Positions 58,170 through 64,000 of a stretch of 64,000 bases of DNA are shown piece after piece. Origin of the DNA: Psychrobacter sp. NZS113. GTDB taxonomy: Bacteria; Pseudomonadota; Gammaproteobacteria; Pseudomonadales; Moraxellaceae. The position numbers were made by a program, and so were the translations under genes. The notes beneath the pieces are model-generated. The model worked only from the letters and a program-made list of their open reading frames with translations, was not told the DNA's origin and searched no databases. The DNA lies in the NCBI RefSeq assembly GCF_015864825.1, contig NZ_JADYWL010000010.1:1-64000 (forward strand), read 5' to 3'. Position 1 is the first letter of the stretch, and every line of letters starts with the position of its first letter.

Positions 58170-58859
58170 CTAAGCAAGCATGCCCTGCTCTTTGATAAAG
58201 GCAATAATCTCATTCAATCCATCCCCTGTTTTCATGTTGCTAAAGATAAAAGGTTTGTCACCACGCATTTTTTTTGCATCTCTTGCCATGACTTCTAGCG
58301 AAGCCCCTACCATTGGTGCAAGATCGGTCTTATTAATAATCAACAGATCAGACTTGGTAATTCCGGGCCCACCTTTACGAGGTATTTTATCACCTGCTGA
58401 GACGTCAATAACGTATAGGGTCAAATCAGACAGTTCTGGGCTAAACGTTGCCGCCAAATTATCGCCACCTGATTCGATGATAATCATCTCTAAATCTTCG
58501 AAAGTTGCTTGTAGTTCGGCAATAGCAGTCAGATTGATCGACGCATCTTCGCGGATAGCTGTATGCGGACAGCCACCTGTTTCTACGCCACGAATACGCT
58601 CAGCAGGCATGGCATCATTACGAGTCAAAAACTCTGAATCTTCTTTGGTATAGATGTCGTTGGTCACTACTGCCATATTGACCGTGTCACGCATGTTTTG
58701 GCACAAGCGCAACGTCAATGCAGTCTTACCACTACCAACAGGGCCACCAATGCCAAGGCGTAGGCACGATAAAGCAGAGGGCTGATTTTGGCGGTCATTA
58801 TCAGTCTGTAAGTCTGATATAGATTGAGAGTTTTTTGGTTTGAGCGGGGTTAGAGACAT
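58170..58859 (-). CDS. ureG: Urease accessory GTPase UreG
   Basis: SIMIBI GTPase that drives nickel delivery to urease, 229 residues. The P-loop is GPVGSGKT at 39-46 and the Cys97-Pro-His99 metal motif is present ([11 protein letters not shown]). The first 30 residues are an extra Ser/Gln-rich stretch. AGGA precedes the ATG. It is followed by hupE/ureJ and preceded by ureF. Confidence 0.96.
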   Translation of the reverse strand: MSLTPLKPKNSQSISDLQTDNDRQNQPSALSCLRLGIGGPVGSGKTALTLRLCQNMRDTVNMAVVTNDIYTKEDSEFLTRNDAMPAERIRGVETGGCPHTAIREDASINLTAIAELQATFEDLEMIIIESGGDNLAATFSPELSDLTLYVIDVSAGDKIPRKGGPGITKSDLLIINKTDLAPMVGASLEVMARDAKKMRGDKPFIFSNMKTGDGLNEIIAFIKEQGMLA

Positions 58860-58916
58860 GTTGAATTCCTAAAATAGTTTGTATATTAATAAGTATAAAT
58901 AGAAATAAGGGTGTAG

Positions 58917-59690
58917 TTATGAGCGAAACAACCGACTGTATTGCTCCTCATGCATGCTTGAAAGGATAGCCAAATTGGGTAAGTTATTCGATATATTGAG
59001 CATCTCATAGAGGTCTTGGCATAGCTGCTGACAGTCTTGCTCTTCAAGCGAATCTGGCGATGTCATCAACTCATTGAAGGTACGTCGTAAATTATCGCTA
59101 ACAGCATCAATCTGAGCTGCTAACTCACTTTGCAACTGCCACAGGATACGCTGGCCTGCCATCTGTCCTAACGGTACCGTCTTGACCGCAGCCAATACCA
59201 TGTTCTCTAGTTGGGCGAAGCCATACGTGGTCATTGATTGTGCTAATGGTAGCTGCCAATGCTGTGCAATATGAGCAAAAAGTGGCAAGTATCCGTCTTC
59301 AGGTATCTCAGCAGGTATACCGAGGCTCAGCACTTCATTAAGCCAAGATACCATTGCTTGAGCCAGCTGTTGAGACTCAAGCACAAACTCCTTACTCTCT
59401 AGGCTGGCATGATAATCGTGTGCTAGATTTGCAGCTAGCGCGTCATTACCTTGACCAAGCGCTAGCATTATTAGCCCTAATACTGGCAACTCATAGCCGA
59501 TAACAGCAAGCGCTAGATAGTCCTGCATAAATACCAGCGTACTGGCTTCATCAGAGATTACGCCTGACTCAATCGCTGACTCAACCCCTTGCGAATAGGT
59601 ATAACTACCAATGGGTAAATTGCTCGATGCCAGCATCAGCAGCTGACCAAGTTGATCCGGCTGGGCAGACTGGGCACTGATATCTACCAT
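58917..59690 (-). CDS. ureF: Urease accessory protein UreF
   Basis: 257-residue helical protein that joins UreG and UreD in the nickel-insertion complex. Family marks are LPIGSYTYSQGVESAIESG near the start and TYGFAQLENMVLAAVKTVPLGQ. Its ATG overlaps the ureE stop as TGATG, so translation is coupled; a GTG one codon earlier was not used. Confidence 0.93.
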   Translation of the reverse strand: MVDISAQSAQPDQLGQLLMLASSNLPIGSYTYSQGVESAIESGVISDEASTLVFMQDYLALAVIGYELPVLGLIMLALGQGNDALAANLAHDYHASLESKEFVLESQQLAQAMVSWLNEVLSLGIPAEIPEDGYLPLFAHIAQHWQLPLAQSMTTYGFAQLENMVLAAVKTVPLGQMAGQRILWQLQSELAAQIDAVSDNLRRTFNELMTSPDSLEEQDCQQLCQDLYEMLNISNNLPNLAILSSMHEEQYSRLFRS

Positions 59691-60361
59691 CACTTTGGCT
59701 GCCCTACAATTTCATCATGATGGCTGTGGCTGTGGTTATTTTCATGTTTGTATTCATGGCTATCTGATGCGCCATGCGTATTGCCATGTATGTCGCTGTG
59801 CGAATGGCTATGCGATTCACTATTTGAATCCGAATGAGCATGTGAGTGAGAGTGAGAATGGCCATGTGAATGCCCTTGTCCTAACTGATATGCCCCTGTT
59901 TCAGGTTCAAACGGTACCGAAGCATCTTCAACTTGCAATCCAAGACGCTCTAACATTTGCGCCAGCACATGGTCATTCTCAAAATATAACGCATAGCCTG
60001 CATCACCGTGGTCAAAACTTTGGTCAAACATCAGTGGCACGTGCCGATTGCCTAAATGATACGCCCCTTTCATTAACGTAAAAACATCATCAGCGGTAAC
60101 TTTGGTGACGACCTGAGGCTTAGCGATAACCTGAATCAACTCACCTGCCTCATTGATTAACACATCATCACCTTTGAGAGTACCTGTCCGAGGTAAGTCA
60201 ATACCGACACTCTCGCCTGCAACCGTAGTGGCTTTAAATCTAGAATGCTGGCGAGTATCAAAATCTAAAAGTAGATAGTTATCGGTTTGATGCTGTTTTG
60301 CTAATTGTGTTCTTTGAGTGTCATTTGGAGCATTTAAACGGGTATTAAATATCTTCATCAT
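59690..60361 (-). CDS. ureE: Urease accessory metallochaperone UreE
   Basis: Nickel-binding chaperone that donates nickel to urease, 223 residues from the ATG at 60361 (the preceding TTG was rejected). The metal-binding domain contains the key His107 in HLGNRHVPLM. The C-terminal tail (about residues 163-216) contains 18 His among Ser, Gly, Asp and Asn, much longer than the tail of many UreE proteins, and should store several nickel ions. The stop overlaps the ureF start. Confidence 0.95.
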   Translation of the reverse strand: MMKIFNTRLNAPNDTQRTQLAKQHQTDNYLLLDFDTRQHSRFKATTVAGESVGIDLPRTGTLKGDDVLINEAGELIQVIAKPQVVTKVTADDVFTLMKGAYHLGNRHVPLMFDQSFDHGDAGYALYFENDHVLAQMLERLGLQVEDASVPFEPETGAYQLGQGHSHGHSHSHSHAHSDSNSESHSHSHSDIHGNTHGASDSHEYKHENNHSHSHHDEIVGQPK

Positions 60362-60465
60362 TATTATACTCTGGCTGTTGTTGCTCAAACTTTTAAGGCG
60401 TAAAACTCACAATACGTAGGATAATAAAATACTTGGAATAACAAAGTGTTTAGAATAAAAAGTGC

Positions 60466-62655
60466 TTAGAATAAAAAGTAACGCTGTGCCATGGGCAATA
60501 CATCGACAGGTTCACAGGTTAGCATCTCGCCATCGGCACGTACTTCATAAGTCTCAGGGTTAATATCCATATCAGGGCAGTAGCTATTAAAGCGCATGTC
60601 ACTTTTCCGGATACTACGAATACCATGTACCGGCTCGATAACTTTGGTCAATCCAAGCTGCTTATCCACTTGCTTATCGATGGCAGCTTGCGACATAAAA
60701 GTAATACTGGTCTGGGCGATCGATTTTGGATACGTGGCAAACATAGGACGATAATGTACGGGTTGCGGGGTGGGAATAGAGGCATTAATATCGCCCATCG
60801 GCACAGCAGCGATGAGTCCGCCTTTGATGATGCATTCAGGCTTTACCCCAAAAAATTTGGGCGACCATAACACCATATCGGCCCATTTCCCCACTTCGAT
60901 AGAGCCAACCATATCGCTGATACCATGAGTAATCGCAGGATTGATGGTGTATTTTGCGATGTAGCGTTTGATACGAAAATTATCGTTATCCGCGCTTTGG
61001 TCGTAGTTCGTCAAAGTAATACGTTGCTGCTCATCCTCTATGGTCGCTGTTGCATCAGGTGCTAGATGTCCGCGTTGCACTTTCATTTTGTGCGCGGTTT
61101 GCCAAGTGCGAATAACAACCTCGCCTACCCGCCCCATGGCTTGCGAGTCACTACTCATCATCGAAATCGCGCCCAAATCATGCAAGATATCTTCTGCGGC
61201 GATGGTTTCTTGACGAATACGGCTTTCAGCGAAGGCCACGTCTTCAGCGATAGCAGGGCTCAAATGATGACAGACCATCAGCATATCGAGATGCTCATCA
61301 ATAGTATTGACGGTATAAGGGCGCGTTGGATTGGTAGAGGATGGCAAAACATGCGATTCGCCAATCGCTTTGAGGATATCAGGGGCATGACCACCGCCTG
61401 CGCCTTCGGTATGGAAGGTATGGATACAGCGATTCTTGAACGCTGCTAGTGTACTCTCAAGATAACCACTTTCGTTTAAGGTATCAGTATGAATAGCTAC
61501 TTGCACATCATACTCTTCCGCGACACTCAAACAGTTATCAATGGCTTGCGGAGTGGTACCCCAATCTTCATGTAGCTTTAGTCCAACTGCGCCTGCTTCT
61601 ATTTGCTCAGCGATGGGTTCTGGCACGCTCACATTACCTTTGCCCAGTAATCCGATATTCATAGGAATACTGTCGGTAGACTTTAGCATTGAGGCAATAT
61701 GATATGCCCCTGGTGTACAAGTAGTCGCGAGCGTACCTTGAGCAGGCCCTGTACCGCCGCCTAGCATCGTCGTAACCCCTGACATAAGCGCCGTCTCGCA
61801 CTGCTGGGGCGCGATAAAGTGAATATGGCTATCGACGCCACCTGCTGTGAGAATTTTGCCTTCGCCAGAGATGATTTCAGTAGCACCGCCAATCGCAATA
61901 TCGATGGCAGGTTGTATATCAGGGTTGCCCGCTTTGCCAATACCGCTAATGCGACCGTCTTTGATACCGATATCTGCTTTATAGATGCCCGTATAATCCA
62001 TGACCAACGCATTGGTAATGACCGTGTCGGCAACGTCGGCACCCAGTAGTTGCCCTTGACCCATACCATCACGAATGACTTTACCACCACCGAATTTAAC
62101 TTCCTCACCTTTTATCTCAGTAGGTTTGCTAGCCTGCTCACCATTTTGCGGCGTATCTGCTTGATCGGTATCAGTACTCAATTGGCTCGTTAAGTCAGCC
62201 TCAACCTGTAGCCACAACTCCGTGTCGGCTAGGCGAACCTTGTCACCTGTCGTCGGGCCAAAATGCTCAGCATAAATATGCCGACTGACTTTCTTCTGCG
62301 AGGTAACTGGCGGGGTTTTATTATCCGTATTATCTGATGCGGCGTCTGAGCTAGCTGCACCCATCACTCGCCCTGCAAAGCCATATACTTCTTGCTTACC
62401 AGCATAAGCGACCAGTTCCACTTCACGTGACTGCCCCGGCTCAAAGCGTACCGCTGTACCAGGGATAATATTCAGGCGATAACCACGCGTCTGCTCTCTC
62501 TCGAAGCTCAAGGCATCGTTGACTTCGTAAAAGTGATAATGCGAGCCGATTTGGATAGGTCGATCGCCAGTATTGCTAACACTAATGGTCTGTACCTGTC
62601 GCCCTTGGTTTAAGATAATATCGCCATCTTGAATATGGTATTCGCCTGCTTGCAT
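60466..62655 (-). CDS. ureC: Fused urease beta-alpha subunit (UreB-UreC)
   Basis: One 729-residue ORF contains the beta subunit (about 1-97, [13 protein letters not shown] to YGFAGRV) joined by a Ser/Asp/Asn/Thr-rich linker of about 24 residues to the catalytic alpha subunit (from about 122, [20 protein letters not shown]). Nickel ligands are all present: His277/His279 (DSHIHF), carbamylated Lys360 (GLKLHEDWG), His389 and His415, and an Asp in SSDSQAMGR. The flap Cys462-His463-His464 is intact (VCHHLSP). Alpha also carries a polar insert at about 154-182. A Met at 98 could give a separate alpha chain but has no clear ribosome-binding site. Gamma is encoded separately. Confidence 0.95.
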   Translation of the reverse strand: MQAGEYHIQDGDIILNQGRQVQTISVSNTGDRPIQIGSHYHFYEVNDALSFEREQTRGYRLNIIPGTAVRFEPGQSREVELVAYAGKQEVYGFAGRVMGAASSDAASDNTDNKTPPVTSQKKVSRHIYAEHFGPTTGDKVRLADTELWLQVEADLTSQLSTDTDQADTPQNGEQASKPTEIKGEEVKFGGGKVIRDGMGQGQLLGADVADTVITNALVMDYTGIYKADIGIKDGRISGIGKAGNPDIQPAIDIAIGGATEIISGEGKILTAGGVDSHIHFIAPQQCETALMSGVTTMLGGGTGPAQGTLATTCTPGAYHIASMLKSTDSIPMNIGLLGKGNVSVPEPIAEQIEAGAVGLKLHEDWGTTPQAIDNCLSVAEEYDVQVAIHTDTLNESGYLESTLAAFKNRCIHTFHTEGAGGGHAPDILKAIGESHVLPSSTNPTRPYTVNTIDEHLDMLMVCHHLSPAIAEDVAFAESRIRQETIAAEDILHDLGAISMMSSDSQAMGRVGEVVIRTWQTAHKMKVQRGHLAPDATATIEDEQQRITLTNYDQSADNDNFRIKRYIAKYTINPAITHGISDMVGSIEVGKWADMVLWSPKFFGVKPECIIKGGLIAAVPMGDINASIPTPQPVHYRPMFATYPKSIAQTSITFMSQAAIDKQVDKQLGLTKVIEPVHGIRSIRKSDMRFNSYCPDMDINPETYEVRADGEMLTCEPVDVLPMAQRYFLF

Positions 62656-62805
62656 GGGAGTCGCCTTATTTTATAGTTATCAGTTTAATAAGATAGTCGA
62701 TTCAATTTAAAAGTAGTACAAGGCAACCGAGCGTAGATGTATATCTAATACTTCAAACGAGGTTAACGCAGTAATAACTTTATAGTGGAATGACTATATA
62801 CCGTT

Positions 62806-63108
62806 CTACACGATTGGATTATGCACCGTAACTAGTTTGGTACCATCAGGGAACGTCGCCTCGATTTGTACTTCATCCACCATCTCTGCCACACCATCCA
62901 TCACATCATCAGTCGACAGATAGGTGGCACCTTCACTCATTAATTCGGCCACTCTTTTGCCATCTCTTGCGCCTTCCATCAGTAGCATGCTGATATAAGC
63001 AATGGCTTCGGGATAGTTAAGCTTAACACCTCGGTTTTTACGGCGTTCAGCCACCATGCCAGCCGTGAATAGCATGAGCTTGTCTTTTTCTGTTGGGGTC
63101 AAATGCAT
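62806..63108 (-). CDS. ureA: Urease subunit gamma
   Basis: 100-residue small subunit of urease, typical for the bacterial three-gene form. [20 protein letters not shown], the [10 protein letters not shown] segment and VTVHNPIV at the end are the family features. AAGGAAG precedes the ATG. It lies between ureD and the beta-alpha fusion gene. Confidence 0.97.
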   Translation of the reverse strand: MHLTPTEKDKLMLFTAGMVAERRKNRGVKLNYPEAIAYISMLLMEGARDGKRVAELMSEGATYLSTDDVMDGVAEMVDEVQIEATFPDGTKLVTVHNPIV

Positions 63109-63248
63109 GGGACTTCCTTATTGTATTTATAATGCTCTGTGTCGCAGAGTAGCGTACTTCAAACGTTTAATGCCTTAACAAAAATGGCGATTGCGTCTTC
63201 TTTTATCAGATTAACGTTATAACAAATTAAGTAGTATCTAATCAAAAA

Positions 63249-64000
63249 TCACGTATCCCAAATCCGTGGACGACACGGATCAAGCTGCCACCAGTGCTTA
63301 CGTAAGACTTCTCTAAGCTGGTAGAACGCTTCAAAACATCCGCGCACATCTGAACCAATGTAGCGGATATTAATCGCTTGATAATTATGGGTGCAATAGA
63401 CAGGTAGATCCGCGTCAGCAATTGCTTGCCGTAATACCAATATAGTACTGTCCAAATAACGGGTTAAGGCTTGCTTGGTCGTCGCTTCAATAGTCGCGGT
63501 TGATTTTTCTATTTTTGATGTCAGCGTCATTGGATTTTTGTGTACGTCATTTAAGTTCGGCACAGCCCAAAACGACCCATAGATATGCTGTCCTGCTAGC
63601 CCTAAATGCGATGTAAACCAGCGACTTTGGGCAGACTGGGCCACACGTTCAGCAACGATGACTTTACCTTCTCGGTAGATATTCAATCCTGTATGGTAAT
63701 ACCCTTGCAAAAACTGTTCATTATAGGCCTGCCGCCCAAAGACACCAATCTCCCATGTCAGGAGACTGGACGAATCCTTTAGTTCAAAACGACTCGTCGC
63801 ATGCATATTGGCTTCATTATAAATAATGCTCTCTTGCGGCAACCATTCTAGGCGAGCATTTGTATCTAATGTGGCGCATACCTTTTGGCTAGCATATTCA
63901 GCCATGTTGTTTGGCACTGAGCTTATGTGGTCAGTATCATCACTATGCATAATGCCTTGTTCTACTAGCGATTTTTTATCACAAGCGCTTTGCTTGGGCG
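63249..64000 (-). CDS. ureD: Urease accessory protein UreD, 5' end beyond window
   Basis: C-terminal part of UreD (UreH), which with UreF and UreG loads nickel into apo-urease. The frame is open from 63249 to the right edge, about 250 codons, without a stop; an internal Met at 63950 is therefore not the real start. The recognisable core begins at ARLEWLPQES and runs to the C-terminus. Immediately before it is a polar segment (SDDTDHISSVPNNMAEY) in the place where the family usually has its KFYRS-type region, so an insert is likely. It is the first gene visible in the operon. Confidence 0.9.
   Translation of the reverse strand, partial: PKQSACDKKSLVEQGIMHSDDTDHISSVPNNMAEYASQKVCATLDTNARLEWLPQESIIYNEANMHATSRFELKDSSSLLTWEIGVFGRQAYNEQFLQGYYHTGLNIYREGKVIVAERVAQSAQSRWFTSHLGLAGQHIYGSFWAVPNLNDVHKNPMTLTSKIEKSTATIEATTKQALTRYLDSTILVLRQAIADADLPVYCTHNYQAINIRYIGSDVRGCFEAFYQLREVLRKHWWQLDPCRPRIWDT

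Noticed and set aside
58180..58653. 157-codon plus-strand frame inside ureG
   Set aside because: It lies wholly antisense to the well-supported ureG gene and has no recognisable product.
59695..60081. 128-codon plus-strand frame opposite ureE
   Set aside because: It arises from the repetitive His codons of the UreE tail read in reverse; no gene signals.
61066..61449. 127-codon plus-strand frame opposite the urease fusion
   Set aside because: Shadow of the long ureBC frame, no independent evidence.
63249..63950. Reading ureD as a complete 233-residue gene starting at 63950
   Set aside because: The frame stays open to the window end without a stop and UreD proteins are longer, so the true start lies outside.

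Overview
The window looks like chromosome of a psychrotolerant gammaproteobacterium of the Moraxellaceae, most likely Psychrobacter. This is inferred from protein character (PabB, RsmI, IspA and urease carry long Ser/Thr/Asp/Asn-rich inserts), from the moderately AT-rich DNA, and from gene neighbourhoods such as murA-ibaG-hisG-hisD-hisC and dolP-yraN-rsmI. No tRNA, rRNA, CRISPR array, prophage or intact insertion sequence was found. Species-level identity cannot be settled from the sequence alone.

0-6 kb: the str operon on the minus strand (rpsL, rpsG, fusA, start of tuf), with a near-consensus sigma70 promoter before rpsL, long spacers between genes and a second likely promoter before tuf, then an EcsC-family protein. 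6-9 kb: fabB-pabB on the plus strand. 9-14.4 kb: ibaG, murA, hisG, hisD, hisC on the minus strand, with a terminator-like hairpin between hisG and hisD. 14.5-19.8 kb: a secreted or anchored esterase, a DolP-like BON lipoprotein, yraN, rsmI and a PfkB adenosine-type kinase; a 176-bp MITE-like element lies between yraN and the lipoprotein gene. 19.8-22 kb: metY and nfuA.

22.5-27.7 kb: a hydrolase, then NAD salvage genes (NadM-Nudix, NadV) with an SGNH hydrolase directly behind nadV, then the zinc-free L31 gene rpmE2. 28-36.3 kb is the most accessory-looking part: a LysR/MFS divergent pair, an isolated FemAB/GNAT-like gene with a striking palindromic operator candidate and similar terminators on either side, a COG4315 lipoprotein, an FAD oxidoreductase, a LOG-family protein and another hydrolase. 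36.3-43.5 kb: an exonuclease with a DUF3820 tail, an M23 peptidase, phoB-phoR (PHO box upstream of phoB; PhoR lacks membrane segments), dtd, psd, a DUF1287 protein, an HD hydrolase and an isochorismatase-like hydrolase.

43.7-57.3 kb: fadBA, ispA, DUF72, a membrane-bound hydrolase, a phage-type P63C-domain gene, an SDR, sodB, rdgB and tig. 57.3-64 kb: a urease operon on the minus strand, read as ureD (cut by the window end), ureA, a fused ureB-ureC, ureE (His-rich tail), ureF, ureG and hupE/ureJ. It encodes a nickel enzyme releasing ammonia from urea plus its maturation factors. The fusion of the beta and alpha urease subunits into one 729-residue chain, with gamma left separate, is the most unusual single feature of the window.

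Many intergenic regions hold clear Rho-independent terminators, mostly bidirectional hairpins between convergent genes.
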